DNA from: Elusimicrobium minutum Pei191
GTDB taxonomy: Bacteria; Elusimicrobiota; Elusimicrobia; Elusimicrobiales; Elusimicrobiaceae
Length of the DNA: 64,000 nt
Assembly (NCBI RefSeq): GCF_000020145.1
Contig: NC_010644.1
Coordinates: forward strand, 1,302,001 to 1,366,000
Reading direction: 5' to 3'
Shown here: piece by piece, positions 54,624 to 62,681 of the stretch
Layout: every line of letters starts with the position of its first letter
How positions within the stretch are numbered: position 1 is the stretch's first letter
The notes under the pieces: model-generated
Databases searched by the model: none
The model's input: only the letters and a program-made list of their open reading frames with translations
What the model was told of the DNA's origin: nothing
Translations under genes and position numbers: made by a program

Positions 54624-54874
54624 TTATTTAAAATAACAATATTTTCCACGGGAGTAATTTTCATATTAAGCCTTTCTTCCGCTTTTTCCGTTACTACAGC
54701 GGGTGAAGAAAGAACAGTAATTCTGTATTTAAGATATTGGTTGCGCGATTCTTTGAGCGAAACTTCCCTTTCTATCTTACCTACCTCAATGCCAAGCCTT
54801 CGCTGTTCAACGCGTTCAACCGCTAATATTAAACTAAATACCGCCACCGCAAAGAGCCAAAAAAATGTTTTCAT
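54620..54874 (-). CDS. ftsL: FtsL-like cell division protein
   Basis: An 84-residue bitopic protein: a membrane helix (residues 3-18), then a coiled coil (VEQRRLGIEVGKIEREVSLKE) and a short C-terminal segment (ERLNMKITPVENIVIL). Sequence conservation of FtsL is low; the call rests on this topology and the position between rsmH and ftsI, with ATGA-type overlaps on both sides. It links the division core to FtsWI. Confidence 0.85.
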   Translation of the reverse strand: MKTFFWLFAVAVFSLILAVERVEQRRLGIEVGKIEREVSLKESRNQYLKYRITVLSSPAVVTEKAEERLNMKITPVENIVILNK

Positions 54875-55752
54875 ATCTTCTCCGCCACTCTTAATTTAGC
54901 GCTTCTGCTTCTTCGGTTATTTTTAACCTCTTCCCATTCGGGTTCAATTACGTGTTTATTAACTAGCTTTACTTCTCCCTCAGCGGACATTTGCTTAAAA
55001 ATATTTTTTACAATTCTGTCCTCTAAAGAATGGAAGGTTATTACCGCCGCCCTGCCGCCCGGTTTTAAAACCTCGGGCAAAACTTTTATAAAACGCTCAA
55101 CCGTACCGAGTTCGTCATTAACCTCTATTCTCAAAGCCTGGAATACCCTTGTGGCGCCGTGCGTTTTTCCTCTTCTTGGTAATACGGGCGCTAAAATATT
55201 AGCCAGTTCGGAAGTTGTTTTTATTTTTTTATCAACGCGCGCCCTTACTATAGCCGCGGCCGCATTACGAGCATTAGTCTCCTCACCATAGTTCGCAAAA
55301 ATTCTTTCAAGTTCCTCTGCTGTGTACGAATTGACTACATCAGCCGCGGTTTTTTGCCCGGAAATATCAAAACGCATGTCCAAAGGCCCCCCGCCCATAA
55401 AACTAAACCCGCGCGAGGCGTCGTCTAACTGATAGGAACTTAAACCTAAATCTAAAAGAACGCCGTCTGCTCCGCCTTGTATTTTTAAATCTTTTAAAAC
55501 TTTTGGGGCGGCCTCATAACTTAAATTTATAGCCGTAAGTCTGCCATCGGCAACATTTGCCTCGGCCATTTTAACCGCGTTATAATCTTTATCAAAACCT
55601 ATAATTTTGGCCTCTTTGCCAAGCAGTCCGAGCAAATATTTTGTGTGCCCGCCCAAACCTAAAGTGCCGTCGATATAAACACCGTTTATATCGGTAATAA
55701 GCATTTGGCCTATTTCTTTAGTCAAAACGGGAATATGAGTCCAGTTATTCAT
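54871..55752 (-). CDS. rsmH: 16S rRNA (cytosine1402-N4)-methyltransferase RsmH
   Basis: A 293-residue SAM enzyme. HIPVLTKEI near the start, GTLGLGGHTKYLL, DKDYNAVKMA, LLDLGLSSYQLDDASRGFSFM (split: LLDLGLSSYQLD, RGFSFM), the GPLDMRFD motif and VITFHSLEDRIVK are diagnostic. I chose ATG 55752 because family conservation begins there; the frame remains open 23 codons further upstream inside the neighbouring gene. Usual first gene of the division cluster; no mraZ is present. Confidence 0.95.
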   Translation of the reverse strand: MNNWTHIPVLTKEIGQMLITDINGVYIDGTLGLGGHTKYLLGLLGKEAKIIGFDKDYNAVKMAEANVADGRLTAINLSYEAAPKVLKDLKIQGGADGVLLDLGLSSYQLDDASRGFSFMGGGPLDMRFDISGQKTAADVVNSYTAEELERIFANYGEETNARNAAAAIVRARVDKKIKTTSELANILAPVLPRRGKTHGATRVFQALRIEVNDELGTVERFIKVLPEVLKPGGRAAVITFHSLEDRIVKNIFKQMSAEGEVKLVNKHVIEPEWEEVKNNRRSRSAKLRVAEKI

Positions 55753-56842
55753 TGCCGCCGCCCTGCGCGGAAGACGCGCCCTTTGACATATCATGCGCCC
55801 AAACGTCTTCCAACACTTCAAATCTTGTAAAAGGCAGGCCGTAAGCGCGGTACAGAGCCTGGTAATCAGGCATATTATTTTTTAAGTTTACGCAAAAAAC
55901 ATAATATTCGTTTTTGCTTCGCATATGCATCAAATAGCTTACCATGCTGTAAGCCTGCGCGTACCACATTTGGGTTTGGTCCGCCGTAAAATCTTTTAAA
56001 GAGTTTATTTCCACAAATTTTTCAAAAGGCATATATTCGCCTTTTTTAAACCTCTGCAAAGAATTTTCTAGCCACGGAGGTTTCCCTTCAGAGGTTTTTG
56101 ACTGCATATAAACAGCCATGCCTTCTGATAGCCAAAGCGGCGTTTTGGCGGGCAGAAAAAACCCGTCAAAATATAAATGTGTAAGTTCATGCACAGATAA
56201 CGGGTAAAATTTATTGTTTTCAATAACATAAAGAGTGTCGCTTTCTATATCGCAAGAAGCCCCCGACCAAGCGGGCCTTTGCGTAAAATTTTGGTAACTC
56301 TGCGGCTCTCCAAATAACATAATCAATATTCTGTTAGGTTTATACGCCATGCTAAAAGGAAGAAGATCCAAAATCAAATTGCCATGTATCTTGTCAAGCA
56401 CGGTTACTACTTTTGGCGTTACGGGTTGATTCTCACGGTAAATCATAAAGTTATACCCTCTCCCGGTAAAAAACCCCTTGGGCGGGCCTATCCACTTTAC
56501 TTTTCGGGTAACAGGTTTAGAGTCAAAAACAAAAGGCAGGTCAGGCGTATACGGTTGTTCATTATATGTTTTGGCCATATCCTCAAGAATATTAATCCTC
56601 TTTTTTATATCTTTTTTTTGTTGTTCTACATCAACACTCTGCGCAATGCCCCTTTGAAAAGCTTCGTTAATATCCTCTTCGTTAATTTCATTACGCTCTA
56701 ATTTTGCCTCTTTGGGAGGCAAAAGCAAAAGCTTACGCACGGTAGTGCCTACAGGTATATTAAAATACTGCAACGCCGGAGATATTAACAATATCCCCAC
56801 TAAAAACCAGAAAACCGTTTGCAATTGTTTAATTATGTCCAT
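55745..56842 (-). CDS. Membrane-anchored gluzincin-type peptidase (Peptidase_MA-like)
   Basis: A 365-residue protein with an N-terminal membrane segment (about residues 10-27) and a periplasmic domain. The zinc motif SVHELTHLYFDG (HExxH) near residue 218 and a downstream LSEGMAVYMQS that supplies the third ligand Glu place it in the peptidase MA/gluzincin group. The substrate is unknown. It overlaps rsmG (14 bases) and rsmH (8 bases), so it is embedded between an rRNA methyltransferase and the division cluster. A role in envelope assembly is inferred from context only. Confidence 0.85.
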   Translation of the reverse strand: MDIIKQLQTVFWFLVGILLISPALQYFNIPVGTTVRKLLLLPPKEAKLERNEINEEDINEAFQRGIAQSVDVEQQKKDIKKRINILEDMAKTYNEQPYTPDLPFVFDSKPVTRKVKWIGPPKGFFTGRGYNFMIYRENQPVTPKVVTVLDKIHGNLILDLLPFSMAYKPNRILIMLFGEPQSYQNFTQRPAWSGASCDIESDTLYVIENNKFYPLSVHELTHLYFDGFFLPAKTPLWLSEGMAVYMQSKTSEGKPPWLENSLQRFKKGEYMPFEKFVEINSLKDFTADQTQMWYAQAYSMVSYLMHMRSKNEYYVFCVNLKNNMPDYQALYRAYGLPFTRFEVLEDVWAHDMSKGASSAQGGGNE

Positions 56843-57437
56843 TTTTATTTATCACAAAAATGTGTCTTTCTTTATCTTCTAAAGGCAAAGTATAATTTAT
56901 TGTTTTAAACCTGCCCGCGTTGCCGGCCTCGCTCTGGAACGGAAGGAAAAAGCCCCCATCTTTAACATATTCCATACATACAGGCAAAATATCGTCAAAT
57001 TTACCCATGGCCCGCTCTGTCACTACGTCATATTGTTCAGGCTCCGCCTGTCCGGCCCTCTCATTTAAAATGGTAACATTTTTTATATCCAGTTTTAAAA
57101 CGCACCAATTTAGAAAAATTGTTCTTTTTTCAAGGCTTTCAATTAGCGCGGCGTTAGTTTTTGGCAAAGCTATGGCGGCGGCTAAACCTATATAGCCCGC
57201 GCCTGAGCCGATATCCGCAAAAGAGCCTTCCTCAAAGCCCAAATCTTTTACCGCTTTAGCGAATTGAAGGCCGTCGGCTATATGCCTGCCCCAAATTTCT
57301 TCTTTACTGCTTACGCTTGTAAGGTTCATAGAGTTCTTTTTATCCCATACCAAATCAACGTAAGCGCTTAAGGCGTTCATCTGCCCGTCGGTTAAATTTA
57401 GATTAAGATTATTAATAAACTCTAAAATTTTTTTCAT
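56829..57437 (-). CDS. rsmG: 16S rRNA (guanine527-N7)-methyltransferase RsmG
   Basis: A 202-residue protein. NLTSVSSKEEIWGRHIADGLQF, FADIGSGAGYIGLAAAIALP and TERAMGKFDDIL are RsmG motifs. I chose ATG 57437, one base after the mnmG stop; a TTG 33 bases upstream is a weaker alternative. It methylates G527 of 16S rRNA. Part of the conserved mnmE-mnmG-rsmG string. Confidence 0.94.
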   Translation of the reverse strand: MKKILEFINNLNLNLTDGQMNALSAYVDLVWDKKNSMNLTSVSSKEEIWGRHIADGLQFAKAVKDLGFEEGSFADIGSGAGYIGLAAAIALPKTNAALIESLEKRTIFLNWCVLKLDIKNVTILNERAGQAEPEQYDVVTERAMGKFDDILPVCMEYVKDGGFFLPFQSEAGNAGRFKTINYTLPLEDKERHIFVINKNGHN

Positions 57438-57438
57438 A

Positions 57439-59202
57439 TTATTTGTTTTTAGAAAGTCTGTAACGTTCAATATGCACGGCTAAAAGTTGTATGTCGGCAG
57501 GCGTAACGCCGGGTATTCTGCTTGCCTGGCCCAAAGTTTGCGGACGCACTTTTTTTAATTTTTGGCTGCTTTCAATTAGTATGCCTTTTACGGCGGAAGG
57601 GTCAAACCCTTCGGGTATAATTATTTTATCCGCCTGCGCCAGTTTCTCGGCGTCTTTTTTAAACCTATCATAATAACCGCTGTACATTGCGTCTATAACG
57701 GCTGTTTTACGCGCGCTTTCAACACGCCAGGCGGGCATATTAACAGCCTCAAACTCCGCCTTGGGGTTTGATTTAAAAACTTCCACCGCTTTTTTGTATT
57801 CCTCAAAACTTTGTTTATATTCCTTTGCCACCAAACCTGTTTTAAAGCCTATGTCCGTAAGCCTTAAATCCGCGTTGTCTGAACGGAGCATAATGCGGTA
57901 TTCCGCACGGGAAGTAAACATTCTGTACGGCTCATTAACGCCTTTATTTACCAAATCGTCAATCATAACACCGGTGTAAGCGGTATCGCGCCCTAAGATA
58001 ACAGGCTCTTTACCGTTTATTTTTAATACGGCGTTAAGCCCGGCTATAAGACCCTGCGCGCCCGCTTCTTCATAACCTGTTGTACCGTTAATTTGCCCCG
58101 CGTGGTAAAGTCCGGGTATTTTTTTTACTTCCAAAGTAGCATAAAGTTCCATAGGGTCAACAAAATCATACTCTATGGCGTAACCCGCCCTTGTAAGTTT
58201 GGCTTTTTCCAAACCGGGGACGGAAATCAAAAGTTCGCGCTGCACATCTTCCGGCATGCTGGTTGAAAAGCCTTGAATGTAATATTCCTGCGTGTTAAAA
58301 CCTTCAGGCTCTAAAAATATCGGGTGCGAAGGAGCCTGGTCAAACTTTACGATTTTATCTTCAACCGAAGGGCAGTATCTGGGCCCCAAGGCTGTTATTT
58401 GGCCTGAATAAAGGGCGGAGCGTTTCATATTCCGCTTTAAAATTTCATGCGTTTTTTCAGTTGTCCTCGTTATGTAGCAGGATAAAAAGTTTCTTTCAAA
58501 AGGAGCCGTAAAAATAGACATGGGCTCAAAAGGATTATCCGAAGGCTGCTCGCGAAAAACCGAAAAATCAACGTCTTTCGCGTTTATTCTCATCGGCGTG
58601 CCTGTTTTAAAACGTAAAACGTTCAAATCCGTTTTTTTAAGGCTTTCAGTTAAAAAATTGCTAGGCGTGTCGCCGTATCTGCCGCCGGGAAAACTTACGC
58701 CGCCTATATGTATAACGCCGCCTAAAAAAGTGCCTGTTGTAAGTATAACAACTTTTGACAAATATTTTGTTCCGCGCAGAGTAACAACACCTTTTAAAAC
58801 GCTTCCTTCAAAATAAAGCTCTTTAACTTCATCTTGTATGAGTTCAAGATTAGGCTGTTTTTCAAGCGTATGTTTATATTCCGCCTGGTATATTTTTTTA
58901 TCGCATTGCACACGGGGCGAGTGAACGGCCGGGCCTTTACCCGTGTTGAGCATATGGTAGTGCAAACCCGCGGCGTCCGTAATTTTACCCATGGCGCCGC
59001 CTAAAGCATCAATTTCCCTTACAATCTGTCCTTTGGCCACGCCGCCTATGGAAGGATTACACGACATTTGTGCTATAGTGTCTAAATTTTGCGTAATTAA
59101 AAGAGTTTTCGCTCCAAGACGCGCGGAGGCAAGGGCGGCCTCGCACCCGGCATGCCCGCCGCCTACGACAATTACGTCATATTGGATATCGTATGTATAC
59201 AT
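57439..59202 (-). CDS. mnmG: tRNA uridine-34 cmnm5 modification protein MnmG
   Basis: A 587-residue FAD protein, somewhat shorter than the usual 620-630. The FAD motif [21 protein letters not shown] begins near residue 9 (split here: [14 protein letters not shown]). [23 protein letters not shown] (split: [19 protein letters not shown]), the family block [15 protein letters not shown] and [20 protein letters not shown] (split: [13 protein letters not shown]) are present. With MnmE it modifies U34 of several tRNAs. It starts 16 bases after mnmE. Confidence 0.96.
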   Translation of the reverse strand: MYTYDIQYDVIVVGGGHAGCEAALASARLGAKTLLITQNLDTIAQMSCNPSIGGVAKGQIVREIDALGGAMGKITDAAGLHYHMLNTGKGPAVHSPRVQCDKKIYQAEYKHTLEKQPNLELIQDEVKELYFEGSVLKGVVTLRGTKYLSKVVILTTGTFLGGVIHIGGVSFPGGRYGDTPSNFLTESLKKTDLNVLRFKTGTPMRINAKDVDFSVFREQPSDNPFEPMSIFTAPFERNFLSCYITRTTEKTHEILKRNMKRSALYSGQITALGPRYCPSVEDKIVKFDQAPSHPIFLEPEGFNTQEYYIQGFSTSMPEDVQRELLISVPGLEKAKLTRAGYAIEYDFVDPMELYATLEVKKIPGLYHAGQINGTTGYEEAGAQGLIAGLNAVLKINGKEPVILGRDTAYTGVMIDDLVNKGVNEPYRMFTSRAEYRIMLRSDNADLRLTDIGFKTGLVAKEYKQSFEEYKKAVEVFKSNPKAEFEAVNMPAWRVESARKTAVIDAMYSGYYDRFKKDAEKLAQADKIIIPEGFDPSAVKGILIESSQKLKKVRPQTLGQASRIPGVTPADIQLLAVHIERYRLSKNK

Positions 59203-59218
59203 GTTTTTTTAAAAGTTT

Positions 59219-60568
59219 TTATTTGCCTACGCAAAATTTTGAAAATATTATTCCCAAAATATCGTCGGCGTAAACTTCGCCTATAATTTCTTTAAGGTGC
59301 AGTAAAGCCCTTCTTACATGCTCGGCCAAAAATTCAAGGCCGAGGTCTTTCTTTAAAGCTTTAAGCGCTTCTTCCAACTCTTTTTCAGTTTTCACAAGCA
59401 TGTCATAATGTACGGCCGAGGTAATTAAATTAGAATCCGCTTTAATATCACCGGCGTCTAAAAGTGAGATAACGCTGTTTTTAAGCTCCTCAACGCCCTC
59501 GCCTGTTTTAGAGGAAACATTTACCACTTTGTCCGCTTCATACAAAAATTCGGGCGGCGTAAAATTAATATCTTTTTTATTACAAGCCAAAATTATTTTT
59601 TTGCCTTTTATTTTTAAAGAATTCCAAAGTTCGTGATCAGCCTGCAGATGCTTTTTAGAAGTATCCGCCGTAAAAATAATAATGTCGGACTTGTCGGCCG
59701 CGTTTAAACTGCGGCGCATTCCTTCCCGTTCGGCCACATCAAGCGCGCCTTCTTTTATTCCCGCGGTGTCGGTTAAAATAATTTTATGTCCTTTAAAATC
59801 CGCTATTTCCTCAACAGTGTCTCTTGTGGTACCGCTGTGCTCGGACACTATGGCTCGGTCAAACCCCACTATAGCGTTAAGCAAACTGCTTTTACCCGCG
59901 TTAGGCACCCCTAAAATGGCCACTTTAATGCCTTCTTTTACAAATTTACCTGTGGAAAACGTGGATGCCAAATCACCCGCGCGGAGTTTGACATCATTTA
60001 AAATTTTTTTGGTATAGCCGGGGTCTAAAGGCTGCATTTCTTCATCAACGTCGTCTATACGCACTTCAATTTGCGCCAGCAACTCCGATAAAGAATTTTT
60101 TATTCTCTTAAACTCAGCCGATAATTTGCCTTCCATACTGTTCATAGCCGCACCGTGTGACGCGGCATTGTCGGAGGCTATTAAATCGCAAAGCCCGTTA
60201 GCTTCCACAAGGTCCATTTTACCGTTGATAAAAGCCCTCATGCTAAATTCGCCGTTTTTAGCGGGGCGTACGCCCATGTCGGACAGAATTTGCAACAAAC
60301 GCCCTTTTATATAATTTGAGGCGTGGCAGGCAAACTCCACGGTATCTCCGCCGGTAAAACTTTTAGGCGCTTTAAAATATGTTACAAGCGCTTTATCAAG
60401 CAAAAAATCTCCGTCAAAAAGCTTTTGGTGATATACGCGGTTTACCTCAGGTCCGTTTGAAGATTTTGTAAGTTTTAAGGCGCATTGCCAAGCCTCCGGC
60501 CCGCTTACACGTATTACCGCTACAGCCCCGCCAGAACCCGTTATTACCGCACAAATAGTATCGTTCAT
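59219..60568 (-). CDS. mnmE: tRNA modification GTPase MnmE
   Basis: A 449-residue protein. An N-terminal THF-binding domain (DTICAVITGSGGAVAVIRVSG) precedes a helical domain and an inserted Ras-like GTPase with G1 GVPNAGKSS (near residues 219-227), G3 DTAG and G4 NKKD. The C-terminal redox/catalytic tail IFSKFCVGK keeps the CxGK motif. First gene of the run; a TAAAAT hexamer lies 9 bases before the ATG and there is no Shine-Dalgarno sequence. Confidence 0.97.
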   Translation of the reverse strand: MNDTICAVITGSGGAVAVIRVSGPEAWQCALKLTKSSNGPEVNRVYHQKLFDGDFLLDKALVTYFKAPKSFTGGDTVEFACHASNYIKGRLLQILSDMGVRPAKNGEFSMRAFINGKMDLVEANGLCDLIASDNAASHGAAMNSMEGKLSAEFKRIKNSLSELLAQIEVRIDDVDEEMQPLDPGYTKKILNDVKLRAGDLASTFSTGKFVKEGIKVAILGVPNAGKSSLLNAIVGFDRAIVSEHSGTTRDTVEEIADFKGHKIILTDTAGIKEGALDVAEREGMRRSLNAADKSDIIIFTADTSKKHLQADHELWNSLKIKGKKIILACNKKDINFTPPEFLYEADKVVNVSSKTGEGVEELKNSVISLLDAGDIKADSNLITSAVHYDMLVKTEKELEEALKALKKDLGLEFLAEHVRRALLHLKEIIGEVYADDILGIIFSKFCVGK

Positions 60569-60577
60569 AGAATATAT

Positions 60578-60586
60578 ATTTTACCA
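60578..60586 (-). promoter_or_regulatory. Extended -10 for mnmE, almost leaderless
   Basis: Minus strand TGGTAAAAT with 9 bases to the ATG at 60568. The -35 is weak. It would drive the whole 11-gene run down to murG. Confidence 0.45.
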
Positions 60587-60614
60587 TTTATGTAAATTAA
60601 TATATATTATGCTA

Positions 60615-60643
60615 TTGTAGCTTTTTTACATATTTTTTATACT
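60615..60643 (+). promoter_or_regulatory. Promoter of the second orphan pilin gene
   Basis: -35-like TTGTAG (60615-60620), a 17-base spacer and -10 TATACT (60638-60643), about 19 bases before the ATG, with AAGGAG between. Confidence 0.45.
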
Positions 60644-60662
60644 TCTAAACAAGGAGTTAATT

Positions 60663-61169
60663 ATGAAAAAAGGATTTACTTTAATAGAGCTTTTAGTAGT
60701 TGTGCTTATTATAGGTATACTTGCGGCTATTGCCCTGCCCCAATACATTAATGCTGTTAATAAGAGCAGATTTAGCCAAAATTTTATAATGGCAAAAGCT
60801 ATGAGAGACGCTAATGACAGGGTTTTCCTTGCCACGGGTAACTATGCCTCAAGTTTTGACGAGTTTGATATTCAAATTCCGGGTACAACAGCTACCTGCC
60901 CGGGCGGAGCCATAAGCTGTTTAAAAGACGGAAGATACGGATACTTGCTTTTTTCTTCAGGTCTTGTGCAGGCGTACTTACTTAAAAGCGCTTCTGACTC
61001 TGTTGAGTTTGGCACCGTTTTAGCTTTAATAGAAATTCCTAACCCGGGGCCAAACGCAAAAACTTATTGTATAACAGGAACAACCGAGCCGGAAAAAGGC
61101 GAAAAATTGTGCAAATCGCTTGGCGGTAAACAACGAGCCGGTTATCCTAGATACTTTGAAATAAATTAA
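60663..61169 (+). CDS. Type IV pilin-like protein
   Basis: A 168-residue prepilin starting MKKGFTLIELLVVVLIIGIL, with the same leader and Glu+5 as the pilin at 28321. The C-terminal part contains two cysteine pairs (TATCPGGAISCL and TYCITG with EKLCKS), compatible with disulfide loops. AAGGAG lies 6 bases before the ATG. It is a single-gene unit between mnmE and jag, on the opposite strand from both, with its own promoter and terminator; no assembly genes are near. Confidence 0.92.
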   Translation: MKKGFTLIELLVVVLIIGILAAIALPQYINAVNKSRFSQNFIMAKAMRDANDRVFLATGNYASSFDEFDIQIPGTTATCPGGAISCLKDGRYGYLLFSSGLVQAYLLKSASDSVEFGTVLALIEIPNPGPNAKTYCITGTTEPEKGEKLCKSLGGKQRAGYPRYFEIN

Positions 61170-61205
61170 ATATATATTTAATAAAAACTTAGTAAAACAC
61201 AAAAG

Positions 61206-61233
61206 AAACCCCCGCTTAATTGAGCGGGGGTTT
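61206..61233. terminator. Bidirectional terminator between pilin and jag genes
   Basis: AAACCCCCGCT paired with AGCGGGGGTTT around six bases, with a T-run on the plus strand and TTTCTTTT on the minus strand. It separates two convergent genes. Confidence 0.85.
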
Positions 61234-61248
61234 TAAAATAATTTTTAG

Positions 61249-62661
61249 TTAAGGAGCGGGTGTTTCTTTATTTTCTTCTTTGGTCTGCTCGGCTTCCGCT
61301 TCTTTTACTTCCTCCGTGACATCTCCGCCCGGTTTAAGTTCAACTTCCAGCATACCGCAGGAAGTCCCTTCAACCTGGTCTTGTGAAGAAGGCGCTTCTT
61401 TTAAAACAACTTCCTCTTTTTCAACTTCAACCGTGCAAATTGAAACCTGCTCGCCGTTTATTTCAACATTTTCAGAACAAGAGGAGGCTTCCTCCTCAAC
61501 CCCGGCGGGGCTTTGCGTAGCGGCGCTTATGTCAGCCGCGTCTAAAACGGGCGTTGCCGCTTGGGCTTGTGCGCGGGCAGCCTTTTCAGCAGCTCTTTCC
61601 GCTTTAATTTGTTCATCAAGGTTTTCTTGGGCGGCATCAACTTCTTTGTCAAGCTGTTCGGAAGCGCATTTTTCAGGCGTTCTGGCCGCGGCGTCGGCCG
61701 CTTTTTCGGCCTCTGTAACAACCTTAGGCTCAATGGTGGAGACTCTTTCTTTTATAACAACCTTTCTCCATTTGCCTTCACCTTCGGAAGCCGTTTCGAC
61801 AAACTCATTTGTTTCCAAAGCTCTGTGTATAAAACGTCTCATCTGCGCGGGCATAGGTTTTAAGCGGTAAACATTGGCGCCGCGCTTGATAGCGTTTACA
61901 GCCCTGTCAATTTCAGCGTAAAGTTTGTCTTCTGATTTCCTCCAATAATTCTGTGTGTCCGCAACTACAGATATCGGCGTGGAAAAATGGCGGCTTAAGG
62001 AAAGCGTAAGAAGATATTGTATGGCTTCTAAAGTTTTGCCTTCTTTACCTATAACTATGGCCGGATGGTCGCAGTCAAAGGTTAATAAAATTCTTTGCTG
62101 GGCCGAGTCCCACCAAACGTTAAGGTTCTCCGTTTTAATACCCATTTGCTCAAGCATTTTAAAAAGCATTTCCTTTCCTTCTGCCATAGGAGCTTTAAGG
62201 TTTTCGGGTATAACGGCGTTTTGTATGGCCTGGGAAGGAAGCAGCTGCGCTTCGTTTTCTTTAGGCGCTTTAGGCTCGGTAGAAACAGGTCTTTGTTTTC
62301 TTATTTTATCTTTTCTGCCGAAGTTCTTCTTGCCGCCTCTGTTATTAGAAGTTTTTTTATTTACTCTGCTGCCTTCGGGGTCGCGTTTAAAGTCATCTTC
62401 TTTTTTTCTATTGTTATTTCTTTTGTTAAAACCGCCTCTTTTTTTAGGAACGTCCATATAAATCTGAGCGTCTAAATTGCCGCCCCAGCGTTTTTGCCTT
62501 ATTTCAACAACTGCGGGTTTAGCGCCTATTCCCCAAAAACCTTTTGTGGGGCGAGCGAGTACGGATACTTCAACCTGATCTCTTCTTAAACCTATTTCTT
62601 TTAAACCGTTGTTTATTGCGGTGTCAACGTCTTTTGCTTCTATTTTAATTTTTTTTGGCAT
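61249..62661 (-). CDS. jag: Jag/KhpB-type RNA-binding protein with long acidic tail
   Basis: A 470-residue protein, about twice the usual length. Order: Jag_N domain (residues 1-55, DTAINNGLKEIGLRRDQVEVSVLARPTKGFWGIG; split: IGLRRDQVEV, TKGFWGIGAKP), a Lys/Arg/Asn-rich linker (about 70-130), a KH domain with VIGKEGKTLEAIQYLL (near 205-220), an R3H domain with MRRFIHRALETNEFVET and a C-terminal region of about 160 residues rich in Glu, Ala and Gln. The first four parts are standard. It binds RNA in the cytoplasm and is linked to membrane protein insertion by its position after yidC. The acidic tail is unusual. Confidence 0.92.
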   Translation of the reverse strand: MPKKIKIEAKDVDTAINNGLKEIGLRRDQVEVSVLARPTKGFWGIGAKPAVVEIRQKRWGGNLDAQIYMDVPKKRGGFNKRNNNRKKEDDFKRDPEGSRVNKKTSNNRGGKKNFGRKDKIRKQRPVSTEPKAPKENEAQLLPSQAIQNAVIPENLKAPMAEGKEMLFKMLEQMGIKTENLNVWWDSAQQRILLTFDCDHPAIVIGKEGKTLEAIQYLLTLSLSRHFSTPISVVADTQNYWRKSEDKLYAEIDRAVNAIKRGANVYRLKPMPAQMRRFIHRALETNEFVETASEGEGKWRKVVIKERVSTIEPKVVTEAEKAADAAARTPEKCASEQLDKEVDAAQENLDEQIKAERAAEKAARAQAQAATPVLDAADISAATQSPAGVEEEASSCSENVEINGEQVSICTVEVEKEEVVLKEAPSSQDQVEGTSCGMLEVELKPGGDVTEEVKEAEAEQTKEENKETPAP

Positions 62662-62681
62662 AAAATTTTCCTCTTTTTATA

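Noticed and set aside
61280-61870. 196-codon plus-strand frame opposite jag
   Set aside because: It is the mirror of the Glu/Ala-rich tail of jag (Ser/Ala-rich antisense product); no initiation signal.
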